Shown here: piece after piece, positions 9,768-19,332 of the stretch
Numbering within the stretch: position 1 is the stretch's first letter
How the letters are laid out: the number at the start of each line of letters is the position of its first letter
NCBI RefSeq assembly: GCF_947498095.1
Contig: NZ_CANMJE010000003.1
Span: forward strand, 372,001 to 436,000
Direction of reading: 5' to 3'
Length of the DNA: 64,000 bases
From: an uncultured Shimia sp.
GTDB lineage: Bacteria > Pseudomonadota > Alphaproteobacteria > Rhodobacterales > Rhodobacteraceae
The notes under the pieces: model-generated
Told to the model about the DNA's origin: nothing
The model's database searches: none
The model's input: only the letters and a program-made list of their open reading frames with translations
Program-made: the position numbers and the translations under genes

Positions 9768-9807
9768 CATTCCCATGACTTTTCTGAAGAACTAAAGGAG
9801 CAGATCT

Positions 9808-10773
9808 ATGTGGATCGTCCCCGAGCGTGAGATTGCGGATCTGATGACCCGCGAAGCTGCCTTTGCCGCGGTTGAAAATGTTTTTGCTGCCATGGCACGT
9901 GGTGATGCCTATAACTTCCCGGTGATCCGCGAAGCGATTGGCCACGAAGATGCCCTTTATGGTTTTAAGGGCGGTTTTGATCGGGCCGGAGGCGCCCTGG
10001 GTCTCAAGGCAGGTGGCTATTGGCCACACAACCTTGAACGGCGCCAGATCATCAACCACCAATCAACCGTGTTCCTGTTTGATCCGGATACCGGCAAGGC
10101 ACAGGCCATGGTCGGTGGCAACCTGCTAACCGCGCTCAGAACCGCGGCAGCGTCATCTGTTTCGATCCGCCACTTGGCACGAAAAGACGCAAGAATTCTG
10201 GGCATGGTCGGAGCCGGGCATCAGGCGACATTCCAGCTGCGTGCCGCCCTAGAGCAACGCGCGTTTGACAAGGTGATTGGCTGGAACCTGCATCCTGACA
10301 TGCTGCCAAACCTGGAAAAGGTCGCCGCAGAGTTCGGGCTGCCGTTTGAAGCCGTTGAGTTGGAGGGCCTGCGCGCAGCAGACGTCATCATCACCATCAC
10401 CTCGTCTTTTGATGCGATCCTGATGTCCGAGCATGTCAGCGATGGCACACATATTGCCTGCATGGGTACCGACACGGTCGGCAAACAAGAGGTTGAGCCA
10501 GCACTGATCGCGCGCGCAACCGTGTTCACGGATGAGGTTGCCCAGTCTGTGACACTTGGTGAATGCCAACATGCCGTCGCCGCGGGAACAAAGGCTCAGG
10601 CCGATATCACCGAGCTAGGAGCAGTGATCAACGGCACGCATGCCGGACGTCAGAGTGAAGCAGAAGTCACCTTGTTTGACGGCACCGGCGTGGGGTTGCA
10701 GGATTTGGCCGTTGCGGCATCCGTTGTCGATCTCGCCATCGAAAAAGGCGTTGCGATCGAGGTCGATTTCTAA
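9808..10773 (+). CDS. bhcD: Iminosuccinate reductase BhcD
   Basis: This 321-residue protein belongs to the ornithine cyclodeaminase/mu-crystallin family. Its Rossmann motif MVGAGHQATFQ has glycines at 135 and 137. BhcD reduces iminosuccinate to L-aspartate, regenerating the amino donor for BhcA. AAAGGAG lies 8 bases upstream. Last gene of the cassette, followed by a terminator-like hairpin. Confidence 0.9.
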   Translation: MWIVPEREIADLMTREAAFAAVENVFAAMARGDAYNFPVIREAIGHEDALYGFKGGFDRAGGALGLKAGGYWPHNLERRQIINHQSTVFLFDPDTGKAQAMVGGNLLTALRTAAASSVSIRHLARKDARILGMVGAGHQATFQLRAALEQRAFDKVIGWNLHPDMLPNLEKVAAEFGLPFEAVELEGLRAADVIITITSSFDAILMSEHVSDGTHIACMGTDTVGKQEVEPALIARATVFTDEVAQSVTLGECQHAVAAGTKAQADITELGAVINGTHAGRQSEAEVTLFDGTGVGLQDLAVAASVVDLAIEKGVAIEVDF

Positions 10774-10797
10774 AGTCACTTTGGTGCCATAAAGCTC

Positions 10798-10829
10798 AAA
10801 GGCCGGTCACTGTTGGTGGCCGGCCTTTC
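10798..10829. terminator. Terminator between bhcD and puuE-uraD
   Basis: AAAGGCCGG pairs with CCGGCCTTT around a 14-base loop and can serve both converging transcripts. The T-run is short on both sides. Confidence 0.65.
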
Positions 10830-10854
10830 TCGTTGTCATAAGATGTCATCCAGA

Positions 10855-12270
10855 TCAGGGCAGGATGTCTTTCAACCGGTGAAGCGCGATGCGTTCAACT
10901 TGCGTGCAGGCCGTATTGAGCTCGGTCTGAGTATCGTTGCCGATACGCGTCTCAAAGGCTTGCATAATGGACGTTTTGGTATTGTCCCGCACGGCGATGA
11001 TGAAAGGAAACCCATGTTTTTCAACATACTTTTCATTCAGTTGAGTAAAGGTGGCGCGTTCTTCGTCTGTTAACATGTCCAATCCGGCAGAGGCCTGTTC
11101 TGACGTGCTTTCGGCCGTCAGGCGACCGGCTGACGCCAGCTTGCCCGCCAGATCTGGGTGCGCGGTCAAAACCCCCAAACGCGCCTCATCAGAGGCAACG
11201 CGGAACACGCGGCAGAGCGCATTGTGCAAGCCGACCGCGTTGTCATGCGAGGCTCCAAGTTCCAGATCAAATGCCCCTTCGGCAATCCAGGCAGAGTGCT
11301 CAAAAATACCACCGTAGTTTTCCACAAATCGAGCGCGGTGCATCTGGCTGGGTCGCTCACGGCGCTGATGCGGGTGGGTCTTGGCCCAGTGGTCAGCAAT
11401 GTCAATCCGGCGCGCACACCAGACGTCGTCAAACCCTTGGATGTAGTCGATGAACCTTTTGAGCCCGGCGATCTTGCCAGGTCGTCCGATCAGACGGCAG
11501 TGCAGACCGATTGACATCATTTTGGCAGCACCCTCCTGACCCTCGACATAGAGCGTGTCGAAAGCATCTTTGAGATAAACAAAGAACTGTTCACCTGTGA
11601 TGTAACCGGGGGCCGTGGCAAAACGCATATCATTGGCCTCGAGCGTGTAAGGAATGACCAGTTGGTCGCGGTCACCTACCTCGATCCAATGCGGCAGGTC
11701 GTCGTCATAGATATCGCTGACATAGTCAAACCCACCCTCTTCCGCGACAAGCCTTACGGTGTTTTCAGAACAGCGGCCCGTGTACCAGCCACGCGGTCTT
11801 TCACCGGTCACTTCGGTGTGCAAACGCACGGCTTCGGCAATGGCTGTACGCTCGTCTTCTTCGGGCATATCCTTGTGTTCAACCCACTTCAGACCGTGAC
11901 TGGCGATTTCCCAACCGGCGTCTTGCATCGCGGCAACCTGAACAGGGCTGCGAGCCAGCGCCGAAGCAACGCCATAGATCGTGAGAGGAATATCCGCACC
12001 AGTGAACAGACGATGCAGACGCCAGAAACCGGCGCGCGATCCATAGTCGTAGATCGACTCCATGTTCCAATGTCGCTTCCCGGGCCAAGATGCGGCTCCG
12101 GCAATGTCGCTCAGAAAGGCTTCGCTGCCCGCATCTCCGTGAAGGACGCAGTTTTCACCGCCTTCTTCATAATTTAGAACGAATTGCACGGCGACTTTGG
12201 CGTTGCCTGGCCACTGCGGATCGGGCGGGGTGGCACCATAGCCAACCATATCGCGGACATATCTGCGCAC
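10855..12270 (-). CDS. Allantoinase (PuuE) - OHCU decarboxylase (UraD) fusion
   Basis: This 471-residue protein joins two purine enzymes. Residues 1 to about 305 form a polysaccharide-deacetylase-type allantoinase (PuuE): NYEEGGE, EIASHGLKW and GWYTGR are visible. Residues about 310-471 form the UraD fold: FVENYGGIFEHSAW, AHPDLAGKLA and HGFPFIIAVRDNTK. UraD decarboxylates 2-oxo-4-hydroxy-4-carboxy-5-ureidoimidazoline to S-allantoin, and PuuE opens allantoin to allantoate, so the fusion holds two consecutive steps. I saw no gene in the window for the intervening 5-hydroxyisourate hydrolase. Confidence 0.9.
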   Translation of the reverse strand: MRRYVRDMVGYGATPPDPQWPGNAKVAVQFVLNYEEGGENCVLHGDAGSEAFLSDIAGAASWPGKRHWNMESIYDYGSRAGFWRLHRLFTGADIPLTIYGVASALARSPVQVAAMQDAGWEIASHGLKWVEHKDMPEEDERTAIAEAVRLHTEVTGERPRGWYTGRCSENTVRLVAEEGGFDYVSDIYDDDLPHWIEVGDRDQLVIPYTLEANDMRFATAPGYITGEQFFVYLKDAFDTLYVEGQEGAAKMMSIGLHCRLIGRPGKIAGLKRFIDYIQGFDDVWCARRIDIADHWAKTHPHQRRERPSQMHRARFVENYGGIFEHSAWIAEGAFDLELGASHDNAVGLHNALCRVFRVASDEARLGVLTAHPDLAGKLASAGRLTAESTSEQASAGLDMLTDEERATFTQLNEKYVEKHGFPFIIAVRDNTKTSIMQAFETRIGNDTQTELNTACTQVERIALHRLKDILP

Positions 12271-12427
12271 GATGTTTCTCCTATGTGTTGTTCACTATGG
12301 TCTATAGCCAAACAATCGCTGAGACTTTCGCAAAATTCCAGAAAGACTTCTATAGGATAGCCGCCCCCTCATTGAACAGTTTCAAAAAGAGACGGTTGGA
12401 GGGAAGCCATCTGGATGCTAACAAAAT

Positions 12428-13597
12428 GTGAAGAGAATTCCGGGGGTAAAATTGTCTGAATATCCTAACGAACCGCGGCTGATTGTCGATCCATGCGTGA
12501 TCGTCCCAGAAGATTTGTTGAAGCCATCTGTCTGTGAACCTCAGGCAGCACAGGCTTTGCAAAGCATGGCGCGCACTGAAGATATACGGTTTTCCAAAGA
12601 CGGAAAAATGCTGGCTGTGTTGGGTTTTGCAAAACAATCCATCGCCATGTTTGAGATTGACTGGACAAACGACCAGGCCTGTAAGGGGATGCGGATCAAG
12701 CGGCACGTTTCTATCGTGTCGGACAGCTTTGTGAATCCTCATGGCATTGATTTTATTTATGATAAACGGTTTGTGGTTGCCAGCCGGAGCGGTGGAGCCG
12801 AGGTATATGAGTTGCCGACAAACGTGCCTTGGGGCAACACCATGCCCCTGATGCCAACGGCGGTGATAGACAAAATATCCGAGGATGATGCCGTGCACAC
12901 ACCAGGGTCGGTGGCCGTCATTCCCGAGGAAGGTGGAAGTGTCTAGGTTCTGTTGTGTAACAACTATGCCCATCGCGTCACCCGCCACAAACTTCATTGT
13001 TATCAGGATGCCAAGCCAGGTCATCCCAGTGTGGAAGTCGTCAATAGCGACATTGTTTTGGAAAAGGGACTAAAGATTCCGGACGGTGTCTCGCGCTGTC
13101 CTGTTTCTGGGACAATCGCCATATCCAATCACGAAACGCACGAGGTGTTCTTATACTCCAGCGTGGACCAGATGACGCCGGACAAGGACCCTGACGGGTA
13201 TCTCATGCGTTTGGCTTACCCTCATGGGCTCCGATTTACGGCCGATGGTCGTTACATGTTTGTTGCGGATGCCGGGCTGCCCTTTGTACATGTTTATGCC
13301 CGTGGTGCCGGCTGGGAAGGCAGAAGACCTCCGGTGGCAAATATCCGCATCATGAGTGATTTTGACTACCTCAAAGGCCGCTACAATACCCAAGAGGGAG
13401 GCCCAAAAGGGCTAGAGATTGATGCGCAAAACCACCTGCTGTTGGTCACGAGCGAGTTCCAGCCGTTGGCGGCCTTCGACCTTCAAGCCATCATAGGCCA
13501 GATCGAAGCAGCCGATCAGTCGGGCGTTGCAACCCGCAATGCTTCGCGCATCCGCTCGACCATGAAATCGATGAAAAGGCGGGTCTTTGGATCCTGA
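12428..13597 (+). pseudogene. Beta-propeller-like protein gene with internal TAG stop
   Basis: Two open frames, 12428-12946 and from 12947 to 13597, are in the same frame and separated only by one TAG at 12944-12946. Read through, they give about 389 residues with repeats typical of YVTN/SMP-30-like propellers (IRFSKDGKMLAVLG; GLRFTADGRYMFVADAG; NPHGIDF). The start is GTG 12428 with no strong ribosome site. The 3' end runs 82 bases into the opposing LysR gene, and its last about 27 residues look like that gene's antisense. This suggests both a nonsense mutation and an altered 3' end. A sequencing error at the TAG is possible. Function unknown. Confidence 0.65.
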
Positions 13598-14433
13598 TGT
13601 TTGCGGTGTGTGTAAAGACACGCCATCTGGATCGGGACGGGCGGTGTATCTTGCAACACGGGCACCAGCGCCCCTGATGCCAGATGTTCGGCGATCTCAA
13701 ACACTGGCTTGAGCACAACGCCATAGCCGTCGAGCGCCCAATTTGTCAGCACATCGCCATCGTCGGATTCAAAAGGGCCTTTGACGGCAAACTTCTGGAT
13801 ACCATTCACGGTGTTGAGCGCCCATTGAAACTCAGGTGCGCCGGGATATCGCAGGTTCAGGCTGTCATGTGTGCCGTTGCAAAGTTCGATGGGCGCGGTC
13901 GGTTCTCCGCGTTTCTCAAGATAATTGGGGGCCGCGCAAAGCACCCGATCGCAGTCTGCAATCTTGCGGATACGTAATGTGCTGTCCTCTGGCAGACCCA
14001 GAAAGAATGCCACGTCCAACCCTTCTGCGGTCAGGTCCAGTTTTCGATCCGAGAGCCTTAAGCGCAGATCAACTTGAGGATATTCATTTTTGAAATCAGG
14101 AACTTGCGGAGCGACAAGACGGCGACCTACGCCAAGCGGCGCGGCAACGCGCAGTGACCCACGCGGTGATCGTGTAACTGAGTTGACCGCCGCTTCGGCC
14201 TCTTCGATGGTTTCCAGGATTTTGCAGGCGCCGGTATAAAAAATCTCACCCTGTTCCGTGGCATTCAACTGCCGCGTCGTGCGCATGAATAACCGAACGT
14301 TCAGATAGTCCTCAAGCTGCGAAATCCGCGATGACGCCACTGCCGCCGAAATCCGCTGATCGCGGGCCGCGGCAGACATATTGCCCAATTCGTAGACGCG
14401 AACAAAGGTGCGGATGTTTTCAATATAGGACAT
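13516..14433 (-). CDS. LysR-family transcription regulator
   Basis: This 305-residue LysR protein has an N-terminal HTH (NMSAAARDQRISAAVASSRI) at about 18-37, then a substrate domain (GSLRVAAPLGVG; GLDVAFFLG). It is transcribed away from puuD with about 100 bases between, so it probably controls puuD and perhaps other purine genes (inference). The effector is unknown. Its 3' end overlaps the broken propeller gene. Confidence 0.85.
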   Translation of the reverse strand: MSYIENIRTFVRVYELGNMSAAARDQRISAAVASSRISQLEDYLNVRLFMRTTRQLNATEQGEIFYTGACKILETIEEAEAAVNSVTRSPRGSLRVAAPLGVGRRLVAPQVPDFKNEYPQVDLRLRLSDRKLDLTAEGLDVAFFLGLPEDSTLRIRKIADCDRVLCAAPNYLEKRGEPTAPIELCNGTHDSLNLRYPGAPEFQWALNTVNGIQKFAVKGPFESDDGDVLTNWALDGYGVVLKPVFEIAEHLASGALVPVLQDTPPVPIQMACLYTHRKHQDPKTRLFIDFMVERMREALRVATPD

Positions 14434-14536
14434 GGCGATTATTAGGTTTTCTTTGAAGCTGTTCGGGTTTTTTCTATTATGGAAGAAAATAGAGCGCCAA
14501 GCTAACCTGCGTCAACAACCGAATGAGGGCTGCGAA

Positions 14537-15766
14537 ATGGATGCGTTTTTTTTGATTGATTGGGCCGAGTTTGCACTGCGTTGGCTGCATGTGATCACCG
14601 CGATGGCGTGGATCGGATCGTCTTTCTACTTTATTGCACTGGACCTTGGATTGCGTCGTGACCGCGATCTAGGTGGCGCGGACGGCGAAGAATGGCAGGT
14701 TCATGGGGGTGGGTTTTATCACATCCAAAAATACCTCGTCGCACCTGAAAAAATGCCGGATCATCTGACGTGGTTCAAATGGGAGAGCTATTCTACATGG
14801 CTATCCGGTGCTGCGTTGCTGATGATTGTCTACTGGCTGGGTGGAGAGCTGTATCTGATCGATGCCAACAAGGTTGAGATGCCTCTGTGGCAGGGCGTGG
14901 TGCTGTCGGCTGTTTCCTTGACGATTGGCTGGTTGGTCTATGACCGTCTGTGCAAGTCAAAATTGGCTGAAAATCCTACCGTTCTGATGGTGCTATTGTT
15001 CGTGCTTCTTGTCGCCATGGGCTGGGGTTATACCCAAGTCTTCACCGGGCGTGCCATGATGCTGCATCTTGGGGCCTTCACCGCCACGATCATGACCGCC
15101 AATGTGTTCTTTATCATCATGCCGAACCAGCGCATCGTGGTGAAAGACCTGCAAGAGGGCCGCACGCCAGACCCGAAATACGGCAAGATCGCCAAACTGC
15201 GGTCGACGCATAATAACTATCTGACGCTGCCGGTCATCTTCCTGATGCTGTCGAACCACTATCCGCTGGCTTTTGCCACCGAATACAACTGGTTGATTGC
15301 TGCGCTGGTCTTCCTGATGGGTGTCACGATCCGGCATTTCTTTAACACCATGCATTCGCGTGGCGGCATGAAGTGGTGGACTTGGGCCGTAACCGTTGTC
15401 TTGTTCGTGGCAGCGATCATGCTGAGCCAGGCCGGGCCAGAGTACACGGACTACGACGAGGAAGAGGCACGGGCCTTTACACCTGCAGAGCAGGTCTATG
15501 CCAGTGCCGAAGGGTTTGAGGACGTGACAGACATCGTTCTCAGCCGGTGTTCCATGTGCCACACCCGCGAGCCGGGCTGGGACGGGATTACCCACGCGCC
15601 AAAGGATGTTCTGCTGGAAACACCGCAGGAAATCGCAGCGGAAGCAAAGCGCATTTTCCTGCATTCCGGCGTCAGTACCGCCATGCCGCCCGCCAACGTC
15701 AGCTGGATGGAGCGCGAAGAACGTGAAGCGATCGTGCGTTGGTTCAACGCAGCGCAAAAAGGCTGA
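14537..15766 (+). CDS. puuD: Membrane urate oxidase (urate hydroxylase) PuuD with cytochrome c domain
   Basis: This 409-residue protein has seven to eight membrane segments and a C-terminal periplasmic cytochrome c domain with one haem site, CSMCH at 338-342. PuuD oxidises urate to 5-hydroxyisourate and passes electrons to the respiratory chain. The N-terminal block (HVITAMAWIGSSFYF; GGGFYHIQKY) is typical of the family. I chose ATG 14537 with GAGGG 8 bases upstream. The frame is open back to 14432, but that would overlap the lysR start region. It works between XdhBC and UraD/PuuE. Confidence 0.9.
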   Translation: MDAFFLIDWAEFALRWLHVITAMAWIGSSFYFIALDLGLRRDRDLGGADGEEWQVHGGGFYHIQKYLVAPEKMPDHLTWFKWESYSTWLSGAALLMIVYWLGGELYLIDANKVEMPLWQGVVLSAVSLTIGWLVYDRLCKSKLAENPTVLMVLLFVLLVAMGWGYTQVFTGRAMMLHLGAFTATIMTANVFFIIMPNQRIVVKDLQEGRTPDPKYGKIAKLRSTHNNYLTLPVIFLMLSNHYPLAFATEYNWLIAALVFLMGVTIRHFFNTMHSRGGMKWWTWAVTVVLFVAAIMLSQAGPEYTDYDEEEARAFTPAEQVYASAEGFEDVTDIVLSRCSMCHTREPGWDGITHAPKDVLLETPQEIAAEAKRIFLHSGVSTAMPPANVSWMEREEREAIVRWFNAAQKG

Positions 15767-15928
15767 TCTCACAGGTCGGACAACCAAAAAGCCGACCCAA
15801 CTTCGATCTTTCTTTTTTTCACGACACTGATTTTGGGCTTGCCTGTTGACGCTCGAGGCCGGAATAACATGGCCTTATGTGCCAAACCCTCAAATCTTTA
15901 CGCATGATGTCACCCATACGGGGGCATC

Positions 15929-16993
15929 ATGTTTGATTTGGCGCTCTCTGTTCTGGTGAAGCTGGCCGTTGGGTTTGTCGGTGGGGTGATCGCATGGCAA
16001 CTTGGACTGCCGATGCCGTTCCTGACTGGGGCGCTGTTCATCACGGCCGCTGTAGCCCTAAGCCGGTCCAACACCCCAAAAACGGCCACGAGCTTTCCCC
16101 GCATTATCCGCCAGAGCTTTACCGCAATCATTGGCGTGATGATTGGGCAAAACTTCTCGCCTGAACTTTTTGGTATCCTCGACACGCTTTGGCTTTCGCT
16201 TGGGGCCATTCTGATCTTTGTGATTCTGTCGCACGGCATAGGATTTGTGATCTATCGCTATCTCGGGCGTTATGACCGTGAGACCGCGATTTTTGCCTCG
16301 GTTCCCGGTGGATTGATTGAGGCGATCACATTTGCAGAGCAATCCGGCGCCAAAGTGAACATCGTGACTGTTCAGCACTTTGCGCGGGTTATTCTGGTCA
16401 TAACGATTGTCCCGCTGTTGTTCTTTGCCTGGACTGGCGAAGTTGTTGGAAGCGCAGCCGGAGTCGAAATGGCCGGGGCGAGTTACTCGCTTTGGGACAT
16501 CGCTCTAACCGTTGTCGTGGCCGGTGTCGGCATGGTGGTTGGCAAGCGTCTGAAACTGCCAGCGGCAATCCTGATTGGCCCTTTGATCCTAAGCGCGGGC
16601 CTTCAATTGAGCGGTGTCCTACCCGCGCATGCGCCGACATGGCTGCTGACCGCCGCACAATTGGTGGTCGGTGTGGGGCTGGGAGCCGAATTTCAGGGGA
16701 TTGGGCGGGCTCAACTGGTTCGGTCACTGGGGTTGGGGTTGGTGGCCATGGTGGCCTATCTCTTGTTGGCGCTTGGCTTTGCGGCAGCCCTTGTAGTGGT
16801 CGTGGACATCCCGTTTAGCGCCCTGTTCCTCAGCTTTGCGCCCGGCGGCGTGACCGAGATGAGCCTTGTGGCCCTCAGCCTGAATGTCGGGCCAATCATT
16901 GTTGCGACGCATCACGTGTTTCGCATATCGGTGACGGTTGTGATGATGACATTTTTAGTCAAGCGCTTGGGTCTGACGTCCTCCAAGACCTGA
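15929..16993 (+). CDS. AbrB-family membrane protein
   Basis: This 354-residue membrane protein has an internal duplication typical of the AbrB (ammonia monooxygenase-like) membrane family. The two repeat cores read WQLGLPMPFLTGALF near residue 28 and KRLKLPAAILIGPLIL near 205. About ten membrane segments are present. The physiological role of the family is not settled. It sits downstream of puuD with a 162-base gap that holds only a weak inverted repeat (15774-15797), so co-transcription is uncertain. Confidence 0.8.
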   Translation: MFDLALSVLVKLAVGFVGGVIAWQLGLPMPFLTGALFITAAVALSRSNTPKTATSFPRIIRQSFTAIIGVMIGQNFSPELFGILDTLWLSLGAILIFVILSHGIGFVIYRYLGRYDRETAIFASVPGGLIEAITFAEQSGAKVNIVTVQHFARVILVITIVPLLFFAWTGEVVGSAAGVEMAGASYSLWDIALTVVVAGVGMVVGKRLKLPAAILIGPLILSAGLQLSGVLPAHAPTWLLTAAQLVVGVGLGAEFQGIGRAQLVRSLGLGLVAMVAYLLLALGFAAALVVVVDIPFSALFLSFAPGGVTEMSLVALSLNVGPIIVATHHVFRISVTVVMMTFLVKRLGLTSSKT

Positions 16994-17113
16994 GGCCGAA
17001 AACGCGGCGCCATGGCGCTTGATGCCTTTCAAAGATGGTGTAGGTTTCGCCAACCGTTCTCGCAGCCCAAACAGGACGCCTTTGTGCCCAGGTCAAGCGA
17101 TCAAATCCGCGCC

Positions 17114-19087
17114 ATGCCCAAGCCGCCCCTGATGTCTCAGGCGCTGTCGACACGGCTATGGGTTGCGGTCATCGGGCTATACTTGATCGTGACGCTTGTG
17201 CTTCCATTGGGGTTGATGCTGTCAAAATCGCTGACCACATGGCGGTTTGATCTCACGGTTTTTGAGTTTCAGGTCAGCGACGAGGCGGGGCAGTTTCAGG
17301 CCGCCCCTGAGAGCGCCTCGGACATTAATGCGCGTTTGAGGATCTGGTCCGACGAAGACCTTGCCAGCGGGTCGGGCGGGCGCCTTGCCGCCGTATCCCT
17401 GTTCCCCGAATTCAGCTTTCGCAGCCCGGTTCTCTATCGGGTGCGCGATACCTCCGGCACGGCGGGCTTTCTGGTTGGATCCAAGTTACATCAAACAACC
17501 GATTGGGTCGAAGTGGATTCAAATACGTTTCGAAGGGTTCAGCTGCGCCCGATGCAGGATGTCGGGTTGGATAACTTTGGCACCTACTTCAAGACCCCGG
17601 CGCTATCTGCATCCATTCGAAATTCGCTGATTGTGGCCCTGTTGAGCACGGCCATTACAGTGTCTTTGGCTTTTGCCTTGGCCTATGGGCTGCACCGCAG
17701 TTGTGTGCGGTTCAAGGGTTTGTTTCGGACCATCGCAATGGCGCCCATTCTGGTGCCGTCCCTGTTGCCCGGCATTGCGCTGATCTATCTGTTCGGCAAT
17801 CAGGGAGTGTTCAAGGAATTGCTATTTGGTGCCAGTATTTATGGGCCGATCGGAATTGTAATCGGGTCAGTGTTTTTCACCTTTCCCCATGCCTTCGTTA
17901 TCCTCTCAGCGGCCTTAGCCATTTCAGATTCCCGGCTTCACGAGGCTGCAATCAGCCTGCGTGCCTCGCCTTTGCGCGTGTTTCGAACAGTGACTTTACC
18001 GGGTGCACGCTATGGTTTGATCTCGGCGTGTTTCGTGGTGTTCAACCTTGTGATTGCCGACTTTGGCTTGCCCAAGGTGATTGGCGGACAATTCAATGTT
18101 TTGGCCGTGGATATCTACAAGCAAGTTATTGGCCAACAGAACTTCGAAATGGGGGCCGTGGTGTCAGTGGTGCTGTTGATCCCCGCCATTCTGGCCTTTG
18201 GCGTCGATAGTTTTGTGCGCCGCAAACAGGCGGCTCAGGTTTCGGCACAGACAGTTCCCCTACGGCCCCAGCCAGCGCCTCGTCGTGATCGTATCTGGCT
18301 TGCCTACTGTGCAGTAATCAGCCTGTTTATCGTCGGTATTCTGGCGGTGTGCCAATTCGCGGCTCTGGTCAAGTTCTGGCCCTATGACCTTAGCCTGACA
18401 CTGTCACACTATCAGTTTGATCTTGTAGATGGAGGCGGATGGCGCAGTTACCGCAATTCGCTAAAGCTGGGCTTGTTGACGGCCCTAATCGGGACTTTCG
18501 TGATCTTTTCCGGTGCCTATCTGGTCGAAAAATCCGCCGCGTCTCGTCCAGCGCGGGCTGGGTTGCATATGGCGGCCATGCTGCCGATGGCCGTGCCCGG
18601 GTTGGTTCTGGGGCTGGCCTATATCTTCTTTTTCAACGCGCCTGAGAACCCGATGAATGGTATTTACGGAACGATGGCCATTCTCGTGATCTGTACCGTC
18701 ACGCATTTCTATACGGTACCACATCTCACGGCTCTCACGACCCTGCGCCAGATTGATCCGACATTTGAATCTGTTTCGGACTCGCTGGCGCAGCCCCGGC
18801 GCAAAGTGCTCCTGGGTGTGACATTGCCCATTTGCCTGCCAACGCTTCTGGATATCTCGATCTATCTGTTTGTAAACGCCATGACGACGGTATCAGCAGT
18901 GGTGTTCCTGTATTCACCCAAGACGGCGCTGGCGTCCGTGGCCATCCTGAATATGGATGATGCAGGTGACATTGCACCCGCGGCAGCGATGGGAATGATG
19001 ATCTTTTACACCAACTTGCTGGCGCGACTATTCCATCTGTGGGTCAGCAAGGCGTTGCTGCGGCGCACGCAAGGCTGGCGCGGTTAA
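17114..19087 (+). CDS. Fused two-domain ABC transporter permease
   Basis: This protein of about 657 residues contains two binding-protein-dependent permease halves in one chain, as in ThiP, FbpB and 2-aminoethylphosphonate permeases. The two EAA-like loops read EAAISLRASPLRVFRTVTLP and SLAQPRRKVLLGVTLP. An unusually long extracytoplasmic segment of about 150 residues follows the first membrane helix. No binding protein or ATPase for it is nearby, so the substrate is unknown. The start is uncertain: ATG 17012 would add 34 polar residues and has no ribosome site. Confidence 0.78.
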   Translation: MPKPPLMSQALSTRLWVAVIGLYLIVTLVLPLGLMLSKSLTTWRFDLTVFEFQVSDEAGQFQAAPESASDINARLRIWSDEDLASGSGGRLAAVSLFPEFSFRSPVLYRVRDTSGTAGFLVGSKLHQTTDWVEVDSNTFRRVQLRPMQDVGLDNFGTYFKTPALSASIRNSLIVALLSTAITVSLAFALAYGLHRSCVRFKGLFRTIAMAPILVPSLLPGIALIYLFGNQGVFKELLFGASIYGPIGIVIGSVFFTFPHAFVILSAALAISDSRLHEAAISLRASPLRVFRTVTLPGARYGLISACFVVFNLVIADFGLPKVIGGQFNVLAVDIYKQVIGQQNFEMGAVVSVVLLIPAILAFGVDSFVRRKQAAQVSAQTVPLRPQPAPRRDRIWLAYCAVISLFIVGILAVCQFAALVKFWPYDLSLTLSHYQFDLVDGGGWRSYRNSLKLGLLTALIGTFVIFSGAYLVEKSAASRPARAGLHMAAMLPMAVPGLVLGLAYIFFFNAPENPMNGIYGTMAILVICTVTHFYTVPHLTALTTLRQIDPTFESVSDSLAQPRRKVLLGVTLPICLPTLLDISIYLFVNAMTTVSAVVFLYSPKTALASVAILNMDDAGDIAPAAAMGMMIFYTNLLARLFHLWVSKALLRRTQGWRG

Positions 19088-19089
19088 CG

Positions 19090-19332
19090 CTATTTGCGCC
19101 CGTCGGCTTCGTCCATCAGGCCGCGCATCCAGCGCGCAAAAAGCCACGTGGCCGGAATCCCCAAAGGCAAGGACCAAAGGATCGCGTCAATCGGCTGAAC
19201 CACCGGCCAGCCGATCGTTTGCCACATCAACCCGAGCAGAAACAGATTGAAGGCGACCGTCAGCGCACTGACAGGGTAGAGCCAAATCGCCAGCTTCAAC
19301 ACCGACCACGGTTCGTTCTCAGTTTCGGTCAT
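19090..19332 (-). CDS. Small two-helix membrane protein at the end of the nir operon
   Basis: This 80-residue protein has two predicted membrane helices (about 15-38 and 45-66), with charged ends RWMRGLMDEADGRK. Its start overlaps the stop of the CbiX-like gene by 4 bases, so the two are coupled. I do not recognise the family. Context suggests a role with nitrite reductase or haem d1, such as a membrane anchor (inference). Confidence 0.7.
   Translation of the reverse strand: MTETENEPWSVLKLAIWLYPVSALTVAFNLFLLGLMWQTIGWPVVQPIDAILWSLPLGIPATWLFARWMRGLMDEADGRK

Noticed and set aside
12944-12946. TAG as a read-through or pyrrolysine codon
   Set aside because: No pyl genes or stem-loop context were seen and the gene's 3' end is also abnormal, so decay or sequencing error is simpler.
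15774-15797. GGTCGG...CCGACC repeat after puuD as terminator
   Set aside because: The stem is only 6 bp and the T-run starts more than 10 bases later.
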